A stretch of DNA of 64,000 nt from Cobetia sp. cqz5-12 (GTDB lineage Bacteria > Pseudomonadota > Gammaproteobacteria > Pseudomonadales > Halomonadaceae). Location: the NCBI RefSeq assembly GCF_016495405.1, contig NZ_CP044522.1:2571876-2635875 (forward strand), in the 5' to 3' direction. This document shows positions 25,078 through 34,547 of this stretch, in pieces. Made by a program: the position numbers and the translations under genes. Every line of letters starts with the position of its first letter. Position 1 is the stretch's first letter. The notes below the pieces were generated by a model, which was given only the letters and a program-made list of their open reading frames with translations, was not told the origin of the DNA and made no database searches.

Positions 25078-25746
25078 CTAACGCCGAAAGACCACACTCA
25101 GATTGTTGGCCGGCATCTCGACCACCCTGTCGAGCGTCAGGCCGTTACGCTTCGCTTCCTCGATCACGGCTTCCAGATCGCGCACGCCCCATAGTGGGTT
25201 GCGGCTCTTGAGCTGGATATCGAAGCCTTCGTTGCTGGGTGCCGTGTGCTGACCTTCTCGCTTGTAAGGGCCGTAGAGATACAGCACGCCGCCCACCGGG
25301 AGGAGTCGCCCTGCCCGTGCCATCAACTCGGAGGTGACCCGCCATGGTGAGATATGGATCAGATTGATCGCCACCAGCGCATCGCAAGCCACCTCAGGCC
25401 ACTCGGCCTGCACATCCAGCGGGATCGGCGCCTTGAGGTTGGGCAAGGCGGCCTCGGCGCGCCAGTCCGCGATGGATTCCAGCGCACGCGGGCTGGCATC
25501 GCTGGGCTGCCACTCCAGATGGGGGAGCCCGTGGGCGAAATGTACCGCGTGCTCGCCGCTGCCACTGGCCAGTTCCAGCACCTGACGCCGCTGTGCCAGC
25601 ACATCCCGCAGGACATCAAGAATCACGTCACGATTGCGGGCGACCGCTGGGCTCGCGAGACGCTGGCTGTGCGCCACCTCGACACCCTTCTGCGACGAGC
25701 GCGCCGCTTCGCCAGGCAAGTCATCGGGTAACTCGGGGGTGGCCAT
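25078..25746 (-). CDS. DUF938 family SAM-dependent methyltransferase
   Basis: The 222-residue protein matches the DUF938 family. It starts from RNRDVILDVL and the SAM-binding LELASGSGEHAVHFA (motif I, about residue 57). WQPSDASPRALESI follows as motif II, and NLIHISPW and GVLYLYGPYKREG are family-typical. The C-terminal part ends with the MPANNLSVVFRR motif. Members resemble class I methyltransferases with unknown substrates. The ATG at 25746 has AAAGGAG at spacing 6. It lies alone between small-protein genes and the glycosyltransferase locus. Confidence 0.88.
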   Translation of the reverse strand: MATPELPDDLPGEAARSSQKGVEVAHSQRLASPAVARNRDVILDVLRDVLAQRRQVLELASGSGEHAVHFAHGLPHLEWQPSDASPRALESIADWRAEAALPNLKAPIPLDVQAEWPEVACDALVAINLIHISPWRVTSELMARAGRLLPVGGVLYLYGPYKREGQHTAPSNEGFDIQLKSRNPLWGVRDLEAVIEEAKRNGLTLDRVVEMPANNLSVVFRR

Positions 25747-25806
25747 GCAGCACTCCTTTCAACAGGACAAATGACTCAGAACGAATCAGGTGGCTAGATC
25801 ATAACA

Positions 25807-25836
25807 AAGCGCCGCGCCCTGAGGGGCGCGGCGCTT
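25807..25836 (-). terminator. Terminator hairpin at the end of the polysaccharide locus
   Basis: A 13-bp GC-rich stem AAGCGCCGCGCCC / GGGCGCGGCGCTT closes a TGAG tetraloop. It lies 106 bp after the last minus-strand glycosyltransferase stop. The following bases on the minus strand (CTTTGTTATG) are moderately T-rich. Confidence 0.65.
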
Positions 25837-25942
25837 GAGCAAACAGTGATTGGGTCGGGCGATTTCGATCAGACCATCTCGTTTCGGCTTTCTCGTCTGG
25901 GCTATTTCGTTTCGGCTATCTGAAGCAGACCACAAAACGACT

Positions 25943-26995
25943 CTAGCGTGGGCGCGCCACCGTCGAACGCGCGCGCCAGAAATCCAGCACCCGCAGCGGG
26001 TCACCTACTTCATGGGCTTTATGTTGCGCGTTGTGCGCCATGGCACGCGTTGCGTCACGGTCGCCCAGCAGGCGCTCGAGGGCGGCTGTCCACTCTGTTG
26101 GATCATCCCCGACCAACAGGCCGTCGACGCCATCCTCGATCAGATCGGCATAGGGCGCCCGGCGACTGTAGATACCCACCCCGCCCATGCGGGTGATGTC
26201 GAGAAATCGCAGCCAGGAAGCAGCACGGTTATCGGAGTTTTCCATCAAGGGCGCCAAGCCGATGGCGATCCGACGCCGCGAGCAATAATCCTGAAAGGCC
26301 TCCCAACTGACGGCCTCCATCGTCTTGAGGCGGGAAATATCGCTGAGCGCCAGCGGCAGGTGGCGACCCATCATCAGTTCCACCTCACTGTCCGAATGCC
26401 GCGTCTGGATATCGCGAAGCACGGGGGCCAATGTGAGGATGTCCTCACGATGCGCCAGAGTGCCGTGAAAGCCGATGCACCAGTCGCTCTGCTCGAGATG
26501 ATGCAGATCCGGCAGCTTGCCGGTCAGTGGCGGCGTCAACAGGCTGACTTTGGGACGCAGACTCGCCAGAGCGGCCTCCAGCTGCTCGCTGACCACGACG
26601 ACCTCATCCGCCAGCGCGAACAAGCGCTGCTGCAACTGAGCCGCTTCAGACTCAGCGCCTGCTTCAGAGGTGGAGGTGCCCTGCTCCGCTGCCAAGGGCT
26701 CAGGCGAATACAGATGATCGACGAGGTAGCAGATACGACCGTGCTGCTCACGGTGTGCTTCCAGCATCTCGATCCATTCTCGCCCCAGGCTTCGCGCGAT
26801 CAGCAGGCAGGCGCCGGTGAGGCGTGCCTGGGCAAGCTTGGGCGAGAACTTCCAGCGGCGGGTTTCAAAACGCTCGACACGTGTGCCTTCCTTGCGCAAC
26901 GCGGCCATGGCAGGCAGAAAGAAGTAGATATCTTCCAGCGCCTGGGCTTCATCACTGAGTACGATCCAACGAGGAGTGGTCGGGAAGGCGGTCAT
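25943..26995 (-). CDS. GT-B fold glycosyltransferase-like protein (paralogue of next gene)
   Basis: The 350-residue protein has a GT4-like C-terminal half with IGFHGTLAHREDI, then GLAPLMENSDNRAASWLRFLDI..GGVGIYSRRAPYADLIEDGVDGLLVGDDP, resembling the nucleotide-sugar-binding end of GT-B enzymes. The N-terminal half contains WIVLSDEAQALEDIYFFLPAM. It shares roughly half of its residues with the next gene, so a tandem duplication is clear. The ATG at 26995 has AAAGGAG at spacing 6; the ATG at 27019 lacks one. It is the last gene of the minus-strand capsule locus and probably modifies the capsule or a related surface glycan. Donor and acceptor are unknown. Confidence 0.7.
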   Translation of the reverse strand: MTAFPTTPRWIVLSDEAQALEDIYFFLPAMAALRKEGTRVERFETRRWKFSPKLAQARLTGACLLIARSLGREWIEMLEAHREQHGRICYLVDHLYSPEPLAAEQGTSTSEAGAESEAAQLQQRLFALADEVVVVSEQLEAALASLRPKVSLLTPPLTGKLPDLHHLEQSDWCIGFHGTLAHREDILTLAPVLRDIQTRHSDSEVELMMGRHLPLALSDISRLKTMEAVSWEAFQDYCSRRRIAIGLAPLMENSDNRAASWLRFLDITRMGGVGIYSRRAPYADLIEDGVDGLLVGDDPTEWTAALERLLGDRDATRAMAHNAQHKAHEVGDPLRVLDFWRARSTVARPR

Positions 26996-27286
26996 GTCAG
27001 TCTCCTTTACTCGAGGCATTCATGGTCCCGGCACGTTCGGCGTTACCGCCAAACAAGCGCGAGCGAGAGCACACACTGACTCTGGGACGCTTACTTTGAG
27101 CTTAATGATTTCTGGGCATCACACCACTCAAATTTTGCTGGCATGTAGCGGATGTAATCAACGTGTTAACTGCGTTGGACGACAAATCGCCGCTGGCAGT
27201 GACGGATTGAAAGGCTCCAGACCCGGAAACGACAAGGCCCGCAGGGTTAGCTGCGGGCCTTGTGGGTTGGAGTCATCTCGCTGAAA
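26996..27286. other. Intergenic region between two paralogous transferase genes
   Basis: The stretch holds the terminator at 27234-27261 and a possible promoter for the downstream 25943-26995 gene. The two tandem paralogues therefore may be transcribed separately. No gene is seen. Confidence 0.45.
27234..27261 (-). terminator. Rho-independent terminator between the paralogous transferases
   Basis: A perfect 11-bp stem AAGGCCCGCAG / CTGCGGGCCTT has a 6-base loop and is followed on the minus strand by GTCGTTT. It lies 25 bp after the stop of the 27287-28321 gene. Confidence 0.65.
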
Positions 27287-28321
27287 TCATCGCGAACGCC
27301 AGAAGTTCGTACACTTCCGTACAGCGCCAATATCTCGGGCTTTCTGCAATGCCCGCTTTGACATTATCTCGGTTGCCTGTCGATCTCCCAACAACCGTTC
27401 GAGTGCCGCCTGCCAGTCAGCAGGATCATCATCCACCAGCAAGCCATCGACGCCGTGCTCGACTATCTCGGTATAAGGTGCTCTGCGGCTGTAGATACCG
27501 ACGCCACCCATTGCCGAGATATCGAGAAACTTGATCCATGACTTGCCGCGATTGAAGGGAGTCTCGAGCAACGGAGCCAGGCCGATCTGGATACACCGTG
27601 TTGCCTGATAATGCTGGAAGGCCTTCCACGGCAAAGCCTCTGGCGCTTCCAGCCGGTCAATGCCGGCAAGAGCATCCGGCACATGCCGTCCCATCATAAT
27701 TTCGAGGCGTACCCGGGGATGCGACTCCATCACCGACGTGAGTGCGGGTGCCAGGTGTGCGATGTCATCACGATGCGCACGCGTACCGTGATAGCCGATG
27801 ATCCAGTCAGGCTGAGTGAAATCGGCCGGCTTCGTTGCTGACGCCAGCATTGGCGGTGTCAGCAGCGAGACATTGGCGTGCTCTCGCCCAAGCTGCTCCA
27901 CCAGCGCCTCACAACAGGCCACCACCTCATCCGCGAGCGCAAGCAACGCGGGCTGTCGCATCGCCAGACCGCTCAAACGCGCCACATAGGCGGCAGGCAA
28001 GCCATTGGTACGGGTCACGGCACCAAGATCATCGTCGATCAGATAGATGATACGCCCGAAACGTTCACGATGCCGTTCGAGCAGATGCACCCAGCGCTCA
28101 CCCAGAGAGCGCACGATCAACAGATTGGCACCTGACAAGCGCCGTAAAGCCCATCGCGTCGGCAGGTGGTAGCGGCGTGTGTCGAAACGCTCGACGAAAG
28201 CCCCCTGCTGGCGAAGTGCTGGTGCAGCCGACTCAAGAAAGTAGATGTCCTCGGTGGGTCGAGCACCATCACTGAGAACGATCCACCGCACGCCTGCCAA
28301 GGATGAAGCTTCAGCCGACAT
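27287..28321 (-). CDS. GT-B fold glycosyltransferase-like protein (paralogue of preceding entry)
   Basis: The 344-residue protein shares the whole layout of the 25943-26995 product: WIVLSDGARPTEDIYFLESA near the start, a VSLLTPP turn, IGYHGTRAHRDDIAHLAP, GLAPLLETPFNRGKSWIKFLDI and GGVGIYSRRAPYTEIVEHGVDGLL. It probably is a GT-B transferase of capsule or related surface glycan. The start overlaps the stop of the PhyH gene by one base (TGATG), so the two are translationally coupled. A terminator follows it. Confidence 0.7.
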   Translation of the reverse strand: MSAEASSLAGVRWIVLSDGARPTEDIYFLESAAPALRQQGAFVERFDTRRYHLPTRWALRRLSGANLLIVRSLGERWVHLLERHRERFGRIIYLIDDDLGAVTRTNGLPAAYVARLSGLAMRQPALLALADEVVACCEALVEQLGREHANVSLLTPPMLASATKPADFTQPDWIIGYHGTRAHRDDIAHLAPALTSVMESHPRVRLEIMMGRHVPDALAGIDRLEAPEALPWKAFQHYQATRCIQIGLAPLLETPFNRGKSWIKFLDISAMGGVGIYSRRAPYTEIVEHGVDGLLVDDDPADWQAALERLLGDRQATEIMSKRALQKARDIGAVRKCTNFWRSR

Positions 28322-29373
28322 CAGAACGGGTCCTGCGCACGCGAGGAGTCACGTGACACAACATGCCAGGACGACTCGACGCCGCGTGCTGCGGCACGCC
28401 TGTCATCCCTCGCACGCTCTGCCTTGAGAACACGGTACTGCAGGCGATTGAGCCATTCCCCCCCCAGCCCCGGCAACGGCAGGAAAGGCGTGGTGCGGCT
28501 CATCCCCCACAGCGCCAGACGCGAGCTGCCCGCCTCGGCGGGGCCACGCCCATGCATGCCGAAGGTATCGGCGATCAACAGCGTGTTGGCAGGCACCTTG
28601 AACAAGGTGGGGGGATTGAGCCCGAAGCGGGCCAATGCGCCCTCCTCGACCCGGAATGACCCACGCTGGGTATAACGATTGGCATGACCACGCGCCGTCA
28701 GGCTCATGTGATATTCCCAGTCCAGGCGCCCCTGGTTCAGCTGGGTGGACTGCGGCACGAACATGAAGGGCCCGTTGCGCTCGCTGACATCCTCCAGATA
28801 CAGCCAGAACTTCATGGTCGGCTGGAAGGTATCCACGTGCAGCGACTTCTGCGGGTCGTCCTCATCACTCTCTCTGGCGCCATTGAAGACCTTCTCGAGA
28901 TGCACGATGGGCAGACGACGGTGTCCTGCACAGAATCGCAACAAGCGCCTCAACCGCGTGTCCGACAGCACCTGCCGAGCTACCGGCAGCTCGCTCAGGG
29001 TCTCCGGGTCCAGCAGGACACGATGGGTGCGGGTATCACCCTGGCAGCATTCCCGCACCTCGCCAGGGCCGTGCTCATGCACGCGCTCAAGCTCCACCTT
29101 TAGTTGAGCGAATACTTCCGGCGACAGGAAATCCTGTTTGCACAGATACCCCTCACGCAGGTAAGCCTCACGCTCATCCCTGGGCACACCACGGCTGAGC
29201 ATGGCCATTCGCCAGCGCATGACTCGAGACGCTGCCTTTACCCGCCAGACATGCAGTCCACGACGATTCAGTCCCTCATGACCGATGACAGGATTGGCGG
29301 CGAATGACTTGGCACCGGTAAACAGCGCAAGGCTCCATAGAGGAGCCTTCAGAAAGCGCAATGAACGAGACAT
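28321..29373 (-). CDS. PhyH-like 2-oxoglutarate/Fe(II) dioxygenase in the polysaccharide locus
   Basis: The 350-residue protein belongs to the phytanoyl-CoA dioxygenase superfamily. The metal-binding triad is probably the HVD of LHVDTFQPTMKFWLYLEDV (about residue 179) and the His of FGMHGRG near residue 272. The intervening NGPFMFVPQST fits the jelly-roll core. An N-terminal extension of about 70 residues (with RWRMAMLSRGVPRDER) precedes the domain. Such enzymes can hydroxylate sugars, lipids or small molecules; here the substrate may be a glycan or carrier lipid. ATG at 29373 has AAGGA at spacing 6. It is translationally coupled to the downstream transferase gene. Confidence 0.78.
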   Translation of the reverse strand: MSRSLRFLKAPLWSLALFTGAKSFAANPVIGHEGLNRRGLHVWRVKAASRVMRWRMAMLSRGVPRDEREAYLREGYLCKQDFLSPEVFAQLKVELERVHEHGPGEVRECCQGDTRTHRVLLDPETLSELPVARQVLSDTRLRRLLRFCAGHRRLPIVHLEKVFNGARESDEDDPQKSLHVDTFQPTMKFWLYLEDVSERNGPFMFVPQSTQLNQGRLDWEYHMSLTARGHANRYTQRGSFRVEEGALARFGLNPPTLFKVPANTLLIADTFGMHGRGPAEAGSSRLALWGMSRTTPFLPLPGLGGEWLNRLQYRVLKAERARDDRRAAARGVESSWHVVSRDSSRAQDPF

Positions 29374-29430
29374 GGCATTCCTTGTGAAACGGCAATTCTG
29401 AAAACAGGCAGACGCAAACTGTGAGACACC

Positions 29431-31848
29431 TCAACGCAGTGAGAAGTCTTCATGCACCAGCGTCAGATTAGGGTTATAGGCCGGATCATTGTCCAGCTGT
29501 TCCGCCCAGGTAGTGCGCATGTAGTCACACTCTGACAGCCAGCGAGCACGTTTCCTGGGTGTGTCATCCGCACCGCGTGAAATCGACTCGTGGTGATACA
29601 GCTCGGCATAGGGCGTCCAGAGATTGCGGTAGCCTGCCTCCCGCACCTTGAGACATAGATCCACATCATTGTACGCAACCGCCAGATGCTGCTCGTTGAG
29701 GCCATTGACCTCTTCGAAGACCGAGCGACGCAACAGCAGGCAGGCAGCAGTGACTGCAGACAGATTCTGGATCGATTTCAGCCGTCCCTGGAAGCCATCC
29801 TCCTCACGATGGAAGAAACGATGCGCATGACCGGCGATGCTGCCAAGTCCTAGAATCACCCCGGCGTGCTGGATCGTACCATTGGGATAATAGAGCTTGG
29901 CACCGACACAACCGATGTCCGGACGGCATACCTGCGACACCATTTCCGTCAGCCATTCGCCATTCATCGGCTCGATATCATTGTTGACCAGACCGATGAT
30001 ATCGCCGCGCGCCTCACGGGCGCCGAAATTGTTGATCGCAGAATAGTTGAACGGCGCATCCCAACGCAGCACGCGCACACGTTCATCGCGTCTGGCGACG
30101 TCACGCATGTACTCAAGTGTCCTCGGACAACAGCTCTGATTGTCGAGAATCAACAACTCGAAGTGTCGGTATTCTGTCTGCGCAAGGATGGCATCGACAC
30201 AGGGCTTGAGTATCTCGACGCCATCCCGAGTGGGCACCAGCAAGGAGACCAGTGGCTGTGACTCCGGCAATCGCCATCGCACGCGCACATTTTCTCCGGT
30301 TCCGTCGTTGGCCTCCTTCAGCACCTTGCCAGGCTCGGCCACTGCCGTGACAGCATGACGGGTGAGATAGTCGCCGACACGTGCCAGATGCCGTGTCCCG
30401 GTATCCTCCGGGCAAGTCTTTGTCGGAAGAAGATGCCGCTCGGGCACATGAACGAGGACCTGAGGCACTCGCCATATCAGCGACTGGTGACTCATGCGGG
30501 TCGACGCGATCATCTCCAGCGCCAACAGATGGATGAGATCAGTGGTCGTAGCCGTCAGGATATCCTCTGTCTCGAGAAAGCCTCGACAGGCTTGCCACTG
30601 TTCACGGGACCACAGCCCCAGATGCCCGAGATACGGTGTGGAAAGCAGCAGATCCGGGTTCCAGCCAGGCTTGAAGTTCGGTGAGTGACGATGTCCGTCG
30701 CCATCGATGCGGTCTTCATCGCAATACAGAAAACCGGCCTGCGGTTTTTCCTTCATCAGCCGCGCAAAGCACGTCAGCGCATCAGCAGACAGGGTGGCGC
30801 CCGTCGTCATCAACCCGACCCAGTCACCCACTGCCGCTCTACTGATAGCCGCCAGCGGATCCGTGAAGCGTCCAGTGGCCTGCTCGGGCTCTGCCAGTAA
30901 CGTGATACGCTCATCGCTCGCGCAGCAGGCAGCCAACCAATCGTGCTTCTTCAGGGCCGTATCCGAGGCAGATACCACCAGCTGCCAACGTCGGTGAGTC
31001 TGCGCGATCAGGCTTGTCAGGCTATCGCCGAAAGCTTCCCGGCCGATATCTTCATTGACGATCATCCCAAGGCTGAACACCATGCCGGAGGTGATCACCG
31101 GCGCGATATGATCGGCCACCTTCGCATTCACGAGGCCTTGCCCCAGTGATTCGACCATGTCGATCCACTGTTGGTAATTGTGCTTGGAGCAAAGACTGAT
31201 AAAGGTACTGTCGTAATGGCGAAGCGCCACGACTGACCAGCGCTCCCCCGTCTGCTGCACTTCCTGTTTGATAGCCCGGGTGACCTGCTGCTTTGGCAAG
31301 CCGCGGAAATGTCGGTGCGCCGTGACCAATCGCTGGATCAGACGGTCTCGGGCAAAGGTGGGGGTCAACCAAACCAGTCTGAAATGCTTGAGCCGGAAAG
31401 TCCCTCGCCCGTTGATGGGGCACAGAGTAATACGCCGGACTCCGCGTGGGACACGCAGCATGCGACGGGTGATCTTTCCCGCGCGCAGCGGCAGCTCTAC
31501 CGTGTGAATTCGCGTGTCAGTCTGGAAAGTGATGACCGCAGCGGCGCCCGTGATAGAGCGCTCCATGTCAATCTCGACCATGTTCCAGCCGGGTATCGGC
31601 TTTGGGCCTTCCCAGAAAAAGGCTGATGTGCTGGAGAGTGAGCGCCACTCCCCCTCTTCCAGAGGCTCAAGATCTCGATCAATACGCAGGTAACGAGGAA
31701 CACGAATATGCAGGGGAAGCGAAAGAAAGGTCGGGGCTTTTGCAGTGGAGGATTGTAGCTGTGACCCCTCCAGAAATGATGGTATCGGCAAAGCTTTCTT
31801 CCATGACGGGTAAAAGGTGACGGCATGACTGCTGTCTGGTGATGACAA
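29431..31848 (-). CDS. Large glycosyltransferase with C-terminal GT2 domain
   Basis: The 805-residue protein has a unique N-terminal 190 residues that look beta-rich. A degenerate GT2-like domain covers about residues 260-450, with GFLYCDEDRIDGDGHR as a DxD-like motif. A canonical GT2 domain spans about 525-760 (PLVSLLVPTRDGVEILKPCVDAIL, ILDNQS, GDIIGLVNNDIEP, GCVGAKLYYPNGTIQHAGV). Tandem GT2 enzymes of this type build rhamnan and O-antigen chains. The start is a TTG at 31846-31848 supported by a strong GAGGTG. It lies in the minus-strand locus between the sulfotransferase-like and PhyH genes. Confidence 0.85.
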   Translation of the reverse strand: MSSPDSSHAVTFYPSWKKALPIPSFLEGSQLQSSTAKAPTFLSLPLHIRVPRYLRIDRDLEPLEEGEWRSLSSTSAFFWEGPKPIPGWNMVEIDMERSITGAAAVITFQTDTRIHTVELPLRAGKITRRMLRVPRGVRRITLCPINGRGTFRLKHFRLVWLTPTFARDRLIQRLVTAHRHFRGLPKQQVTRAIKQEVQQTGERWSVVALRHYDSTFISLCSKHNYQQWIDMVESLGQGLVNAKVADHIAPVITSGMVFSLGMIVNEDIGREAFGDSLTSLIAQTHRRWQLVVSASDTALKKHDWLAACCASDERITLLAEPEQATGRFTDPLAAISRAAVGDWVGLMTTGATLSADALTCFARLMKEKPQAGFLYCDEDRIDGDGHRHSPNFKPGWNPDLLLSTPYLGHLGLWSREQWQACRGFLETEDILTATTTDLIHLLALEMIASTRMSHQSLIWRVPQVLVHVPERHLLPTKTCPEDTGTRHLARVGDYLTRHAVTAVAEPGKVLKEANDGTGENVRVRWRLPESQPLVSLLVPTRDGVEILKPCVDAILAQTEYRHFELLILDNQSCCPRTLEYMRDVARRDERVRVLRWDAPFNYSAINNFGAREARGDIIGLVNNDIEPMNGEWLTEMVSQVCRPDIGCVGAKLYYPNGTIQHAGVILGLGSIAGHAHRFFHREEDGFQGRLKSIQNLSAVTAACLLLRRSVFEEVNGLNEQHLAVAYNDVDLCLKVREAGYRNLWTPYAELYHHESISRGADDTPRKRARWLSECDYMRTTWAEQLDNDPAYNPNLTLVHEDFSLR

Positions 31849-31914
31849 GGTAACACCTCACCCGGGGATACCGGGTGAGATATCAATCATCGCATGAAGC
31901 CTCGAGATGCGACG

Positions 31915-33318
31915 CTACTGAAAGGCGTTGTCTTCAGGCGCACTGCCCGAGGCATTGACCTGTTCCAGCACCGACTGCTTGTCGGCAATGCGTCGCCGAA
32001 GCTTCTTGATGCTTCCGCCGCCGGGACGAGTCTCCAGTGCCTTTTCCAGCAGTAACAGGGCATCGTCCAGCAGCCCCTGCTGCTCAAAATAGGCCCCCAG
32101 CTCTCTGAGGCGGTCAGCTTCCTTCATCTTGCTGCTGCCGATAATACCGCGAGCACGCGCGCTCAGGCCTGTCTGTGCGGCGGGTTCCTCGAAGTCGAGC
32201 CCCAACAGGTCCAGAAGCTTGAGAAAGGCATACCCCTGACGACCATTGCGATATTGGGTCACTGCCTCCTGCTTGATGGCTTCCAGCTCTTGCGGACACT
32301 GGGCCTCGAGATAGGCCAGCGGCCGGTAGGGATTTCTCTCCTCGGCAGAATGCGCGCTTCTGCGGGCCTGTGGAGGGAAAAGCACATCACGCTCCAGCGT
32401 CTCGAAGCGCTGCATGACAGGCTCCATCGCCGCCAGAAACATGGCGTTGATCTCCTGGTACAGCGTCTCGGGGATATCCTGACTCCCGAGGGAGCCTTCC
32501 TCAGGATGTAAGTCAGAATATCCCTGCAAGGCCCAATCGACCTCTCTGCCGATTTCGGGCGGCAACTTTCCCAGTACCGTATTCAATACGCGCTTGAGTT
32601 CGAGCGCCGAACGGACATAGCTACGATTGGTGATCTTGCGCTCAGGCAACAATCTCGCGATCTCCGGCCCCTGCAGGCCCAGTGCCTCCAGAAATACCGC
32701 TTCGATCTGTGGCTGGTCGGCCTCGGGTTTGCGGTAGGTCAAGAAACGACAATTGACGTCACCGAAGGCATCTGCCCATTGGATCAGTGGAACCCCCGCA
32801 AGACTGGGCTTTCCGTTGCGCATCACGGGTGCCAGATGATTGGATAGACGCCACGTTTCACCATGACGCTTGATGCCCTGATTGTGGTTACCCATCAGGT
32901 AATCGATCGGCGCACGCACGAAGGCAACGACACGAACGTTCTCTGGAGCCAGCTGGGCATGCTCATGCAACAGGGTATGGAGCGCCTGAGCCTGATTGAA
33001 GAAAGACTCCGAGGAAAGCACCAGCTTCAAGCCCTTCTTGCGTGCATGAGCCAGCCACTTGTCCAGCAACGCCTGGGCGCCCTCAAGATCACCCTCGCGC
33101 AGGGCGCCACCCAATTGCCCATGCCCACCTGATACCCCATTCTTGTCGATGCCGTGTTCCGGGTAATAGAAGCCATGTTTCTCGAGCACCTTGCGCGAAC
33201 TCAACAGGAAGTTCTGTAAAGCTGAAGAACCCGCTTTCGGTGAGCCTATGTGGAGCGTTATAGTCTCGGAATCAGAAGAGCAACTATCGCGCTCCTTTCT
33301 CATCAGCTTTTTAATCAT
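31915..33318 (-). CDS. Sulfotransferase-like protein with C-terminal TPR region
   Basis: The 467-residue protein starts its domain at residue 20 with TLHIGSPKAGSSALQNFLL, the 5'-phosphosulfate-binding loop of PAPS sulfotransferases. KLVLSSESFF and RVVAFVRAPIDYL fit the family's later strands. The C-terminal 60 residues (ADRLRELGAYFEQQGLLDDALLLLEKALETRPGG) look like a TPR motif. It probably transfers sulfate from PAPS to a sugar hydroxyl during capsule assembly. The start ATG at 33318 has no strong SD. This is one of four such proteins in the locus. Substrate position cannot be inferred. Confidence 0.75.
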   Translation of the reverse strand: MIKKLMRKERDSCSSDSETITLHIGSPKAGSSALQNFLLSSRKVLEKHGFYYPEHGIDKNGVSGGHGQLGGALREGDLEGAQALLDKWLAHARKKGLKLVLSSESFFNQAQALHTLLHEHAQLAPENVRVVAFVRAPIDYLMGNHNQGIKRHGETWRLSNHLAPVMRNGKPSLAGVPLIQWADAFGDVNCRFLTYRKPEADQPQIEAVFLEALGLQGPEIARLLPERKITNRSYVRSALELKRVLNTVLGKLPPEIGREVDWALQGYSDLHPEEGSLGSQDIPETLYQEINAMFLAAMEPVMQRFETLERDVLFPPQARRSAHSAEERNPYRPLAYLEAQCPQELEAIKQEAVTQYRNGRQGYAFLKLLDLLGLDFEEPAAQTGLSARARGIIGSSKMKEADRLRELGAYFEQQGLLDDALLLLEKALETRPGGGSIKKLRRRIADKQSVLEQVNASGSAPEDNAFQ

Positions 33319-33341
33319 AATTAAAACTCATAAATATAGAG

Positions 33342-34544
33342 TCAAGCATGAAGGCGCTCTTCATAAAGCTTCATTCTCTTGATCATGAATGGGCCTTTGG
33401 GGTTAAGTTTCAATGCCTCAGTCATGAAGAAATGTGCGACCTCAATATCTTTTTCTTCGACCCCTACTGCAATATCCCGCAGATATTCAAACAGTCTGCG
33501 CTTTCTATCAGTTTTTTTCTTTGACTTATCATCAATATATTTCATCAACAGTTTCATTTCTGGGTCTTTTATATTCCTGAACACCTTTTCCAATTTATCT
33601 CTGTATTCATCACCCAACCGATAAACCTTCAACAACAATACGCATTTCTGGTGCAGGTAATTTATACGAGCGTGTTCAATCAGGCTACTGAGACCACAAT
33701 CACTGATAAATTGAGCAAGCGCCAGTCGATAAGCATCCACAAGAGAGGCATCGAACTCGATCACATCACCAGTTTGATTTTGACCAACATATCCATTCCG
33801 ATTCATCTTGATCGATAAATCACTATCTGGATTGGAACGAACGAGGGAGCATAAGTATTCTATTTCTGACTTCATTATTCTATGCACAATGAAGCTTCTT
33901 TTCAGTCCTGATTGTTCTGAACTGACTCTTCCTTGTCTTCTTTCGTCCTGTGCAGAAAATCGTTTTCCGTTCGCCATGACTCCTTTATAACCACCTTTTA
34001 TCCTTGCTTTGTGCGCGCTAAATAATCTTGGTGTCAACGAATTCTTGTAGAGTGTTTTCACCAAGCTACTTTCACGATAAGCAAGAGTATCTCCCAATAA
34101 TGAAAAAGGCTTGTTATGACCATTCTCCAAAAGCCATTCATAGGAAACCATCTGCGGCTTGCCAATAGCCAAATGTTCTTCTCGAATCGTAGATTTAAAG
34201 TCCAGAGGAGTCCAATACTCATCTGCATCTATATAAAGAGTATAGACATCAATATCTGTTTTTTTCGCTTTTGAGAAATGATAAGAGTATACAATGTCCT
34301 GAATATGCTTTCTTACACTGGGTTGACACCAGTCTATCCAATCGATTATTTCAAAATTAACTGATGGGTACTCATCAGCGATAGATCTTGCTATTGAAAT
34401 ACTGTCATCTGTAATTCTATTCAAATAGACATAAATTCTGTCAAAACCAAAGTGAAGGTGATGAAATATCCACTCATGCAAATAGGCAGCTTCATCCTTC
34501 GCTATACAAACAGCATGATATTGAGTGTCTCTCTGGGTATTCAT
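33342..34544 (-). CDS. Glycosyltransferase, GT92/GT2-like family
   Basis: The 400-residue product begins AVCIAKDEAAYLHEWIFHHLHFGFDRIYVYLNR, characteristic of the GT92/Glyco_tranf_2_4 group, with DIDVYTLYIDADEYW as the DxD-type metal site and VSYEWLLENG following. The C-terminal helices may bind a partner or lipid. The gene is markedly AT-rich compared with flanking genes and has a weak SD (GAGA), signs of recent acquisition. It lies 3 bp behind the GT61 gene in the transcription direction. The transferred sugar is unknown. Confidence 0.75.
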   Translation of the reverse strand: MNTQRDTQYHAVCIAKDEAAYLHEWIFHHLHFGFDRIYVYLNRITDDSISIARSIADEYPSVNFEIIDWIDWCQPSVRKHIQDIVYSYHFSKAKKTDIDVYTLYIDADEYWTPLDFKSTIREEHLAIGKPQMVSYEWLLENGHNKPFSLLGDTLAYRESSLVKTLYKNSLTPRLFSAHKARIKGGYKGVMANGKRFSAQDERRQGRVSSEQSGLKRSFIVHRIMKSEIEYLCSLVRSNPDSDLSIKMNRNGYVGQNQTGDVIEFDASLVDAYRLALAQFISDCGLSSLIEHARINYLHQKCVLLLKVYRLGDEYRDKLEKVFRNIKDPEMKLLMKYIDDKSKKKTDRKRRLFEYLRDIAVGVEEKDIEVAHFFMTEALKLNPKGPFMIKRMKLYEERLHA

Positions 34545-34547
34545 ATC

